Part shown: positions 16,684-23,702 of the stretch, piece by piece | Layout of the letters: each line of letters starts with the position of its first letter | Numbering within the stretch: position 1 is the first letter of the stretch | DNA from: Corynebacterium lipophiloflavum DSM 44291 | GTDB taxonomy: Bacteria; Actinomycetota; Actinomycetes; Mycobacteriales; Mycobacteriaceae | NCBI RefSeq assembly: GCF_000159635.1 | Contig: NZ_GG667192.1 | Coordinates: forward strand, 120,039-155,569 | Length of the DNA stretch: 35,531 nt | Direction of reading: 5' to 3' | Translations under genes and position numbers: made by a program | The notes under the pieces: generated by a model | What the model was told of the DNA's origin: nothing | The model's input: only the letters and a program-made list of their open reading frames with translations | The model's database searches: none

Positions 16684-17580
16684 TTAAGCGGCCTCGAAGG
16701 TCCGGTGGAGACCCTCGTCGAGATCGGTCGGGGCCCAGTCGTAGGTGCCCTGCACGAAACGGGGGCTGTCCCACAGCCAGGTCATTTCGACGAGACCGTG
16801 AATGTCCCGGTTGAACAGCCCGGCGAACTGAAGCATCCACTTCTTTAGTTCCAGCGGTGTGTGCGCGCGGAGTTTTCCTGCGTAGGCTGCGCGTTCGGCG
16901 AACTCTCTCTGGCAGACTGAGTCCGCAGTGGGCGTGATTGTGATCCCGGTGAGTTGGTTCTGTGAGGCACCGACGAGCGCCCGCGCGTAATCGGGCAGGT
17001 ACGTGAAAGGGTGAAGCGCCGAGGAGTCGATGAGCGCCATCGTGCGGGTTGCGCGTTGCAGTGGTTCCACGATGAGAGCATGAGCCACTGCCGTTCGGCC
17101 GCACCCTGGTCCGTAGAGGTCGGAGGCCACCACGGAGCACACGGGGGTGTTTGCGTGCGTGCGGGCAATGAGGAGTTGGGCCCTGATCCCCGGCTTGCCG
17201 GTGGTGGCTACGACTTCGCTAGTGGCGGTCACCGTGTTCGCGCGTTCACCGAAAGCGTAGACGGACTCGGGGAAGGTCACGTGGATCTCGCGTTCAGCCG
17301 CGAGGCCGAGAACCGTCTTCTCAGCTGGGATGAGGGTGCTGCGCCACACTGCCGCGTCGTAAGGCGCGTGCATGCAGTCAATCACCCGGTTCGCGCCGCT
17401 TGTGTCAAAGGCGGCCTGCAGGTCGCGCGGATCGGCGGCGCTGCCCGCTAGGCTCCGGGCTCCGCGGACCGCAGTGCCCGACCGGGTGAGGACGAACACT
17501 TCGCGGCCGCGCTTGATCAGCTCATCGGTGACGGCCGTTCCAACTGGGCCGGCTCCAATGACGAGCGTTGTATCGGACAT
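16684..17580 (-). CDS. NAD(P)-binding epimerase/reductase-like protein
   Basis: The 298-residue product has an N-terminal Rossmann fold with the GAGPVG nucleotide-binding loop (residues 9-14) and VIDCMHAPYDAAVW. The FPESVYAFGE segment corresponds to the extended-SDR active-site region. A YxxxK catalytic pair is not obvious, so the reaction is unknown; it may be an atypical SDR related to NmrA-like or epimerase-type proteins. A good AAGGAG ribosome site precedes the ATG. It is divergent from the TetR gene, and the shared intergenic region contains two copies of one palindrome, so it is most likely the target of that repressor. Confidence 0.85.
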   Translation of the reverse strand: MSDTTLVIGAGPVGTAVTDELIKRGREVFVLTRSGTAVRGARSLAGSAADPRDLQAAFDTSGANRVIDCMHAPYDAAVWRSTLIPAEKTVLGLAAEREIHVTFPESVYAFGERANTVTATSEVVATTGKPGIRAQLLIARTHANTPVCSVVASDLYGPGCGRTAVAHALIVEPLQRATRTMALIDSSALHPFTYLPDYARALVGASQNQLTGITITPTADSVCQREFAERAAYAGKLRAHTPLELKKWMLQFAGLFNRDIHGLVEMTWLWDSPRFVQGTYDWAPTDLDEGLHRTFEAA

Positions 17581-17602
17581 GACGACTCCTTGCGTGAAAA
17601 TG

Positions 17603-17615
17603 TGAGCACTGCTCT
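17603..17615. promoter_or_regulatory. Palindromic operator copy 1 (TetR target)
   Basis: TGAGCACTGCTCT has the inverted halves GAGCA-C-TGCTC. It lies between the reductase ribosome site and its likely -10 and matches copy 2 at 17657-17669 with an opposite central base. Confidence 0.65.
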
Positions 17616-17656
17616 CTATTTTCCAGCTACGCTAACACGTGTCGGGATTACTCGCA

Positions 17657-17669
17657 AGAGCAGTGCTCT
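17657..17669. promoter_or_regulatory. Palindromic operator copy 2 (TetR target)
   Basis: AGAGCAGTGCTCT is a perfect 6-1-6 palindrome. It covers the -35 position of the TetR gene (-10 at 17678-17683), as expected for autorepression. Confidence 0.7.
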
Positions 17670-17677
17670 CGAGTTGG

Positions 17678-17683
17678 TAGCAT
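17678..17683 (+). promoter_or_regulatory. -10 element TAGCAT before the TetR gene
   Basis: It is 6 nt before the ATG at 17690, consistent with a leaderless transcript. The operator at 17657-17669 ends 8 bp upstream. Confidence 0.5.
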
Positions 17684-17689
17684 GGGTTC

Positions 17690-18355
17690 ATGCCGACACC
17701 CCGCCAGATCGCCCGCGACGAGATGATGCGACGCATCAGCGAGATCGGGTTTGCACAGCTAGACGCCGGAGGACCCCATGCGCTCAACCTGCGCGCCGTT
17801 GCCCGTGAGCTGGGTGTGGTGTCCTCGGCGATATACCGATATGTTGCAGACCGAGATGCATTTCTCACGCTGCTGGTCACCGACGCTTATCGGCAGCTCG
17901 CCGATTCAGTGGAACGCAACGGGCAACCTGCCTCGGTCGTGGGAATCGCGGAGGCGATGCGGGCCTGGGCGATCGCGCATCCGAGGAGGTGGGGACTTAT
18001 TTACGGCACCCCAGTTGTTGGTTACGCGGCGCCCAGCGACACACTCAGTCAAGGAACCCGCGTGATGCGGATGCTGCTTGAGGCTTTGGATAACGCGCAT
18101 CCGAGCGTCGATACGCCCAGCACGGCGCTCGACGAGGCAACGCGCGAAGATATTGAGGCGCTGAGGCGCGAATGGGCGCCGCAGCTCAGCGCGGGTGCCG
18201 TTGAGCTGGCCGTGGAGGCGTGGTCACGAATCATCGGTTTGATTTCCAGCGAAGTGTTCGGGCATTTCGGCGAGGGTGCGTTTCGTCAGCCCGCTGTGCT
18301 ATTTCGGCGCGCGGTGGAGAGGCTCGCCAACGGTCTGGGGCGACTTGGCGCCTGA
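17690..18355 (+). CDS. TetR/AcrR family transcriptional regulator
   Basis: The 221-residue product has an N-terminal TetR helix-turn-helix at about 8-62 (ISEIGFAQLDAGGPHALNLRAVARELGVVSSAIYRYVADRDAFLTLL). A C-terminal ligand domain of the WHG-like type shows WAIAHPRRWGLIYGTPVVGY. It very likely represses itself and the divergent reductase through the two matching palindromes between them; the inducer is unknown. Its last 70 bp overlap the 3' end of the convergent CPBP protease gene. Confidence 0.93.
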   Translation: MPTPRQIARDEMMRRISEIGFAQLDAGGPHALNLRAVARELGVVSSAIYRYVADRDAFLTLLVTDAYRQLADSVERNGQPASVVGIAEAMRAWAIAHPRRWGLIYGTPVVGYAAPSDTLSQGTRVMRMLLEALDNAHPSVDTPSTALDEATREDIEALRREWAPQLSAGAVELAVEAWSRIIGLISSEVFGHFGEGAFRQPAVLFRRAVERLANGLGRLGA

Positions 18356-19308
18356 GACGCCACGACGGCCGGCCAGCCCGCGTACCACCCGGACCCGGGG
18401 AACCAGCCGGGTGGTGGTTCGGATGTGCGTGGGGCGTACCTGGTCAGCATTGCGAGTACCACGAGCGCGCCGGCGTACTGCAGCAGGTAGGCGGCACCGC
18501 TGACGAGTGGGCGATTGTTGGTGTCGATGAGCTCGGTGATCCCCGCGACGTCGGCGTAGGCCAGCGACATGTTGTTCACCGTGTGCAGCACGATCGCCGC
18601 CTCGAGCCCGCCGGTGCGGTGCACAAGTAGCGAGGCGAACGCCGCGAATACCGCGACGCTAATCAGCCCACTCGCGCCGTAGGTGTGGCCGAAGACGAAC
18701 GGCGGCAGTGAGAGCGCGTAGACCACCCACGGCGAGCGGATCCACGCGCCCAGCGCCTGGGGCAGTGAGCCGCGGAAGACCAGTTCCTCAGCGGTGGACT
18801 GCAGCGGCACGAGCAGCAGGCAGAGTGCGATGCTGGCCCAGAAAGCACCGTCGAGCGGGGCGGGAATTCCGCGGTGCACGATCGCGTCGATGACGAAGGT
18901 GATTGCCGGTGGGACGGCAATCAACAGCAGTGACAGTCTCACGATCGGCCAGCGGATGCGTCCGGTGACTGACAACAGCGCACGCGGGCGCCGCCCTGCG
19001 AGCCACGCTGCGAATAAGGCCCCGACTCCCGAGATGCCGATCGCGCCGTAGAAGAAGGCTATGTTGACCGGGTTGGCACCGAGTTCAGTTTCGATGATGC
19101 GGCTATAAAGCCAGTCCATGTCGGCGCCGCTTCCCCAGCTGGTGAGCAGAAACACCGCAGTAAACAATGCCTGGATGAGGAAGAAGAGGACTAAGGATAT
19201 CACGAACTCCAGGGCGGGCTTCCATCGCCGGTACGGCCTGCGGCGCAGCGCGGGTTCGAGAGACACACGGTGGTAGGCGAGCGTGGTCCGTGCCTGTTGG
19301 GGGGTCAC
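18286..19308 (-). CDS. CPBP family intramembrane glutamic endopeptidase (Abi-type)
   Basis: The 340-residue product, counted from the GTG at 19308, has about eight membrane segments and the CPBP motifs: STAEELVFRGSL (catalytic EExxxR), FVFGHTYG (FxxxH) and HTVNNMS (HxxxN). Family members process prenylated proteins or act in bacteriocin immunity and regulation; the substrate is unknown. The GTG was chosen because TAGGGT lies 7 nt upstream on the same strand, while the ATG readings further upstream fall in the divergent hydrolase gene. The last 20 or so residues are Ser/Arg/Pro-rich and lie antisense to the TetR gene, so the tail may be a read-through extension. Confidence 0.88.
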   Translation of the reverse strand: MTPQQARTTLAYHRVSLEPALRRRPYRRWKPALEFVISLVLFFLIQALFTAVFLLTSWGSGADMDWLYSRIIETELGANPVNIAFFYGAIGISGVGALFAAWLAGRRPRALLSVTGRIRWPIVRLSLLLIAVPPAITFVIDAIVHRGIPAPLDGAFWASIALCLLLVPLQSTAEELVFRGSLPQALGAWIRSPWVVYALSLPPFVFGHTYGASGLISVAVFAAFASLLVHRTGGLEAAIVLHTVNNMSLAYADVAGITELIDTNNRPLVSGAAYLLQYAGALVVLAMLTRYAPRTSEPPPGWFPGSGWYAGWPAVVASQAPSRPRPLASLSTARRNSTAG

Positions 19309-19315
19309 GCCCGCC

Positions 19316-19327
19316 ACCCTATAGCAT
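19316..19327. promoter_or_regulatory. Back-to-back leaderless -10 elements for the CPBP and hydrolase genes
   Basis: Minus-strand TAGGGT (plus 19316-19321) and plus-strand TAGCAT (19322-19327) abut directly. The predicted starts are 19308 (minus) and 19334 (plus). The two polymerases cannot occupy the site together. Confidence 0.5.
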
Positions 19328-19333
19328 CGTTCC

Positions 19334-20500
19334 ATGAAGATTGAGCGCGACGGGTTCACCATATTCGCACGCGTGCTTGGCGACGCTCCCAAGCCCGCAC
19401 TCCTATACCTCCAGGGTGGCCCCGGTTTTCCGAGCCCACGCGAGCATTACGACTGGATCGCCACCGCGCTTGAGCACTACCGGGTGGTGCTCCTCGACCA
19501 GCGCGGCACCGGGCGCTCCACACGCATCGATCGCGCCACGCCGCAGCTTATCGACGCCCCCACGCTGACCCGGCTGCGCGCCGACGCTATCGTCGCCGAC
19601 GCCGAGGCGATCCGGCGGGAGCTCGGTGTCGAGCGTTGGGACGTGCTCGGCCAGTCTTTCGGCGGGTTCTGCCTCGCGCATTACCTCGCCGCGCACCCGG
19701 AGAGTGTGCGCCACGCGTTTTTCACGGGCGGTTTGCCCACCGTCACCCGTGGCGTGGACGAGGTCTACCACGCCACCTTTGCCAAGCTGCGGGCTCGGCA
19801 CCAGTTGTTCTACCGTGAAGTCCCGTGGGCGGAGTCGATGGTCCGCGAGGTGTGCCGCCACCTCGACAACTCCGTGGAGAGCTTGCCCACGGGGGAGCGG
19901 CTGAGCTCCCGGCGGTTTCGCACGGTCGGTGTGGCACTGGGGCGCGAGGGCGGGTTGAGCACCCTGGCACACCTGTTGGAGGAGCCCTTCCATCCGGGCG
20001 GGAGGCTGCGCACGGACTTTCTCGCCGACGTCGGCGACCTTGTCAGCTTCGAGCGGGCCCCGCTGTATGCTGCGGTGCACGAGTCCATCTACGGCGGCAC
20101 GGTGCCGGGGGCAACGGCGTGGGCGGCGCAACGCGTCTCGGAGTCGCTCGACGGTTTCGCCCCGCAGGCCTCACCCGATGACGCCGAGTTCTATCTCACC
20201 GGCGAGCACATCTTCCCCTTCCAATTCGACGAAGACCCGGCGCTGCGCCCGTTCAAGGAGGCCGCCGACGAGCTCGCCGGCAATGACGACTGGCCTCACC
20301 TGTACGCCGGGCTCGGGGCGTCGGAAAGCGCCGCCGCGATGGTGTACACGGACGACATTTTCGTGCCCCGCGAGCTGTCTTTGGAAACCGCCGACATCAT
20401 CGGTGCAAAGGTGCACGAAACCGCGGCGTGGCAGCACGACGGGCTGCGCCGGCACGGACGCGACGTCGTTGGTGTGCTGATGTCCGCAGTGGGGCTATGA
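19334..20500 (+). CDS. Alpha/beta hydrolase, proline iminopeptidase-like (S33 family)
   Basis: The 388-residue product has the oxyanion block LYLQGGPGFPSPR (QGGPG 27-31), the LLDQRGTGRST strand and the nucleophile elbow GQSFGG (Ser108). The C-terminal acid/histidine region shows YTDDIFVPRELS and AAWQHDGLRR. This is the layout of proline iminopeptidases and related S33 aminopeptidases, which release N-terminal proline; substrate preference cannot be proved from sequence. It has no signal peptide, so it is cytosolic. It lies upstream of a 45-residue gene and a peptide importer on the other strand, which is compatible with peptide use. Confidence 0.88.
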   Translation: MKIERDGFTIFARVLGDAPKPALLYLQGGPGFPSPREHYDWIATALEHYRVVLLDQRGTGRSTRIDRATPQLIDAPTLTRLRADAIVADAEAIRRELGVERWDVLGQSFGGFCLAHYLAAHPESVRHAFFTGGLPTVTRGVDEVYHATFAKLRARHQLFYREVPWAESMVREVCRHLDNSVESLPTGERLSSRRFRTVGVALGREGGLSTLAHLLEEPFHPGGRLRTDFLADVGDLVSFERAPLYAAVHESIYGGTVPGATAWAAQRVSESLDGFAPQASPDDAEFYLTGEHIFPFQFDEDPALRPFKEAADELAGNDDWPHLYAGLGASESAAAMVYTDDIFVPRELSLETADIIGAKVHETAAWQHDGLRRHGRDVVGVLMSAVGL

Positions 20501-20501
20501 T
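20496..20501 (+). promoter_or_regulatory. -10 element TATGAT before the 45-residue gene
   Basis: It overlaps the end of the hydrolase gene (stop at 20498-20500) and is 7 nt before the ATG at 20509. It is the closest match to TATAAT among the leaderless-type hexamers here. Confidence 0.45.
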
Positions 20502-20508
20502 GAGCGGC

Positions 20509-20646
20509 ATGCAGACACCTTTTCTCCGCGAACAGGTAGAACTCAGCAACGCTGAGCTGGCCGAGTTTGACCAGCTGACCAGTGTGTTCGAGCGGGTGGA
20601 AGAGCATGTGCTCAACCCGGCGCTCATGGTGTATGTGACGCGCTAA
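20509..20646 (+). CDS. Small 45-residue protein of unknown function
   Basis: The frame starts 8 nt after the hydrolase stop and encodes MQTPFLREQVELSNAELAEF followed by an acidic/hydrophobic helix-like segment ending NPALMVYVTR. It has a predicted leaderless promoter at the same spacing as its neighbours, and its residue usage is protein-like. The amphipathic pattern (LSNAELAEFDQLTSVFERVEEHVL) suggests a helix or short coiled coil. Its TAA stop overlaps the stop codon of the convergent ABC ATPase gene by 2 nt. No family was recognised. A spurious ORF is possible. Confidence 0.55.
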   Translation: MQTPFLREQVELSNAELAEFDQLTSVFERVEEHVLNPALMVYVTR

Positions 20647-22001
20647 AGCTCCAACACCGACTCCAGCAGCTGCTGCGTGTACGGGTGCTGCGGGTTGGAC
20701 CACACGTCCTCGGTGTCGCCGTGCTCGACGATGCGCCCGTTGTGGATCACCGCGATGGTGGGGCACAGCTCGCGCACGATGGCGAGGTCGTGGGAGACGA
20801 AGATGAGAGTGTTCGACCCGACGACGCCGTCCATGAGCTCGAGGACCTGGCTGCGGATGGTCACGTCGAGTGCGGAGACGGGCTCGTCGGCAAGCATGAT
20901 GGCGGGACGGGATGCCGCGGCGCGGGCAATGGAGATGCGCTGGCGCTGCCCGCCGGAGAACTGCCGCGGCCGACGCGAGCCCATGCCGGCCAGGCCCACC
21001 TGCTCGAGGACCTCTTCGGCGCGGGCGCCGTCCACTTTTGTTTCGCGTATCGACGCCCCCACGTCCATGCGCGGGTCGAGGGAGGAATAGGGGTCCTGGA
21101 ATACCATCTGCACGTCCCCGCCGACGTCGACGCTGCCCGAATCGGGTGTGGAGAGCCCGGCGATGATGCGGAGCAGCGACGTTTTACCTGAACCGGAACC
21201 GCCGACGATGCCGATGCGCTCGCCGCGGTGCACGGTGAGCGAGACGTTGTCGAGGGCGCGGGTGGCGCCCCTGGTGAGAGTCACGTTGCGCAACTCAACC
21301 ACCGGGTTGCCGAGGGGCCGCGGCGCGGCTGGCGGGCCGGGGAGCGACGCGCGGGCGAGCGAGCGTGCGTACTCCGAGTCGGCGGCGACGATGCGCCCTG
21401 CCTTGAACACCAGCGTGCGCTGCGTCATGCGGCGCACCACAGCGAGGTCGTGGGAGATGAACACCAAACCCATGTTGCGGGCGGCGATGACGGAATCAAT
21501 CAGCTCCAGGATCTGCTTCTGCACCGTCACGTCGAGGGCGGTGGTCGGCTCGTCGCAGATGAGGATGTCCGGGTCCTGGGCGAGTGCTGCGGCGATGAGC
21601 ACGCGCTGGCGTTGCCCACCGGAAAGCTCGTGCGGGTAGGCATGCGGCCTGTCGACCCCGACCTCTTTCAGCAGGGAGCGGGCGCGCTCTCGATCGCGGG
21701 ACACTTGCCGCGCAACGGTCATCAGCGGGTCGAGCGCCGTCATGGGTTCCTGGAAAATCATGGCCACGCGTCGCCCGCGGACGCGGCGTCGCACGCGGTC
21801 GGGCGCGCCGACCATCTGCGTGCCGTCGACGGTGATGGACCCGGTGACGGGGAGGTTGTCGACAAGCCCCATGATGGCCAAGGCGGTTATGGACTTGCCC
21901 GAGCCGGATTCGCCGATGATGCCGACGCGCTCTCCCCGCGCGACCTCGAAGGAGATGTCGTCGAGGATGCCCTCGATCGTGAGACCGTTAACGCGGATCA
22001 C
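20643..22001 (-). CDS. Fused double ATP-binding protein of a peptide/nickel-type ABC importer
   Basis: The 452-residue product has two complete nucleotide-binding domains. The first shows GESGSGKS (30-37), LSGGQRQR and LICDEPTTALDVT; the second shows GGSGSGKT (267-274), FSGGQRQR and MLADEPVSALDVT. It corresponds to DppD and DppF joined in one chain and powers uptake through the two permeases encoded just upstream. The ATG at 22001 overlaps the preceding permease gene by 14 nt, so translation is coupled. It is the last gene of the four-gene operon. Confidence 0.95.
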   Translation of the reverse strand: MIRVNGLTIEGILDDISFEVARGERVGIIGESGSGKSITALAIMGLVDNLPVTGSITVDGTQMVGAPDRVRRRVRGRRVAMIFQEPMTALDPLMTVARQVSRDRERARSLLKEVGVDRPHAYPHELSGGQRQRVLIAAALAQDPDILICDEPTTALDVTVQKQILELIDSVIAARNMGLVFISHDLAVVRRMTQRTLVFKAGRIVAADSEYARSLARASLPGPPAAPRPLGNPVVELRNVTLTRGATRALDNVSLTVHRGERIGIVGGSGSGKTSLLRIIAGLSTPDSGSVDVGGDVQMVFQDPYSSLDPRMDVGASIRETKVDGARAEEVLEQVGLAGMGSRRPRQFSGGQRQRISIARAAASRPAIMLADEPVSALDVTIRSQVLELMDGVVGSNTLIFVSHDLAIVRELCPTIAVIHNGRIVEHGDTEDVWSNPQHPYTQQLLESVLEL

Positions 22002-22767
22002 GGCCGCCTCCGATCAGGGTGAAGCCGAGCACGGTCGCCGCGATGGCAAGACCGGGCCACAGCGCCAAGTGAGGGGCGGTGGCCAGGTACGGTTGGGACG
22101 CTTGGAGCATCCGACCCCACGACGCGTAGGGTGCGGGCGTGCCCAGCCCGAGGAAGGACAGGCCAGCCTCGGCGAGGATCGCTAGCGCCAGTGCCACGGA
22201 GACCTGGACAAGGACAAACGGCGAGATGTTCGGCCACACATGCGTGCGCGCGATTGCCAGTGGCCGCACTTTGGACACCCGCGCGGCGAGGATGTAGTCC
22301 TGGCTCATCACCCGCAGTGTGCCGACCCGCGCAACGCGGGCGAAACCGGGAATGCCCGCGATGCCGATGGCGAGCACGACGATCCACACCGAAGCCCCGA
22401 ACACCGCGGTGAACACGATGGCCAGCAGGAGCGCCGGGAAGGCGAGGAGCAAATCGTTGGCCCGCATCACCACCACTTCGACCACCCCGCGCTGCATCCC
22501 CGCCCACATGCCCAGAGGCACGCCGATCACGGCGGATAGCGCCACGGCGCACACAGAGACCACAAGGGTCAGGCGCGCGCCGTCCATCACGCGCGAGAGG
22601 ATGTCGCGCCCGAACTGGTCGGTGCCCATCCAGTGGGCGGGTGAGGGACCTTGCAGGCGCCGCTCGGGGGCGGCCTGCAGCGGATCGTATGGGGTCCACA
22701 CGGCGGCGAGCAGCGCGACGAGAACCACCAGCGCCACGATGCCGAGCCCGACCCTGCGTGTCGTCAT
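21988..22767 (-). CDS. ABC importer permease, DppC/OppC type
   Basis: The 259-residue product has one N-terminal helix, the HWMGTDQFGRDILSRV signature of DppC-type permeases, and five more helices with the EAA-like loop region (QDYILAARVSKVRPLAIARTHVWPN). LAEAGLSFLGLGTPAP and a final helix pair follow. The usual C-terminal GDxLRDxLDPR is shortened to GGGRDPR, where the gene runs into the ATPase start. The ATG overlaps the previous permease stop in an ATGA arrangement. Confidence 0.94.
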   Translation of the reverse strand: MTTRRVGLGIVALVVLVALLAAVWTPYDPLQAAPERRLQGPSPAHWMGTDQFGRDILSRVMDGARLTLVVSVCAVALSAVIGVPLGMWAGMQRGVVEVVVMRANDLLLAFPALLLAIVFTAVFGASVWIVVLAIGIAGIPGFARVARVGTLRVMSQDYILAARVSKVRPLAIARTHVWPNISPFVLVQVSVALALAILAEAGLSFLGLGTPAPYASWGRMLQASQPYLATAPHLALWPGLAIAATVLGFTLIGGGRDPR

Positions 22768-23702
22768 GCCTTCCTCCGAATCCGCGGATCGATAACCGCG
22801 TACAGCACATCCACGACGAGATTGACCACGAGTGTGAACGCGACGAGCAGCATCAGCACGGTTTGCACGGTGGTGAGGTCGCGGTTGGCCACGGCGTCGA
22901 GAAGCATTGTGCCGAGCCCGGGGATGGCGAAAACCCGCTCGATGACCACGGCGCCGACGATGAGACTGGACAGTTGTATGCCGGTGACCGTGAGCACGGA
23001 CAGCGCGGCGTTTTTCACCGCGTGGCGGTACAGCGCGGTGCTTGTCGACGCCCCCTTCGCCCGCGCCGTCCTCACATAGTCCTTGCCCATTTCCTCAACC
23101 ACGGCACCGCGCACATAACGCGTGAGGATGGCTGCCTGCACCAGGGTGAGGGCGAGCACGGGCAGCACCACGTGCGAGGGAGTGCCCCACCCGTTGGCTG
23201 GCAGCCAGCCGAGGCGCAGAGAGAACAGCCCGACGGCGAGGATGCCAACCAAAAAGCTCGGCACCACGATGCCCACCTGCGTCAACGCGGCGACTATTGC
23301 GCCGTCCGCACGGTTCTCGCGCTGGGAGAGGTAGACCCCCAGTGGAACGGCGATGGCCATGGACGCCGCCATGGCGAGCACGGTGAGTGTGAGGGAGACA
23401 CCTGCGCGTTCGACGACGGTTGGGGTAATGTCTGTCCGGCTCGCCAGGGAAACGCCGAAGTCACCGGTTGCGAGCCCGCCGACCCACTCCAGGTATTGCG
23501 TATGCAGCGGGCGGTCGGTGCCCAGCTGTGCGGACAGCGCGGCGACGGCTTCGTCGGTGGCGGTGACGCCGAGCGCAACGCGCGCCGGGTCGCCGGGCAC
23601 AGCGCGCAGCAGGAGGAAAATGATGATGCTGGCCAGCAAGAGCAATACGGCGAAGCGGGACAGGGAGCGCAGCACAAAGCGCATGGCGGCGCGGGCGTTC
23701 AC
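22764..23702 (-). CDS. ABC importer permease, DppB/OppB type
   Basis: The product is 312 residues from the GTG at 23702 and starts NARAAMRFVLRSLSRFAVLLL. It shows the DppB N-terminal helix, FLLLRAVPGDPARVALG, and six helices in all. The conserved EMGKDYVRTARAKGAS loop is the EAA motif that contacts the ATPase, and the end reads VVDVLYAVIDPRIR. The GTG is favoured over ATG 23684 because it overlaps the binding-protein stop (GTGA), as at the other junctions of this operon. Confidence 0.93.
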   Translation of the reverse strand: MNARAAMRFVLRSLSRFAVLLLLASIIIFLLLRAVPGDPARVALGVTATDEAVAALSAQLGTDRPLHTQYLEWVGGLATGDFGVSLASRTDITPTVVERAGVSLTLTVLAMAASMAIAVPLGVYLSQRENRADGAIVAALTQVGIVVPSFLVGILAVGLFSLRLGWLPANGWGTPSHVVLPVLALTLVQAAILTRYVRGAVVEEMGKDYVRTARAKGASTSTALYRHAVKNAALSVLTVTGIQLSSLIVGAVVIERVFAIPGLGTMLLDAVANRDLTTVQTVLMLLVAFTLVVNLVVDVLYAVIDPRIRRKA

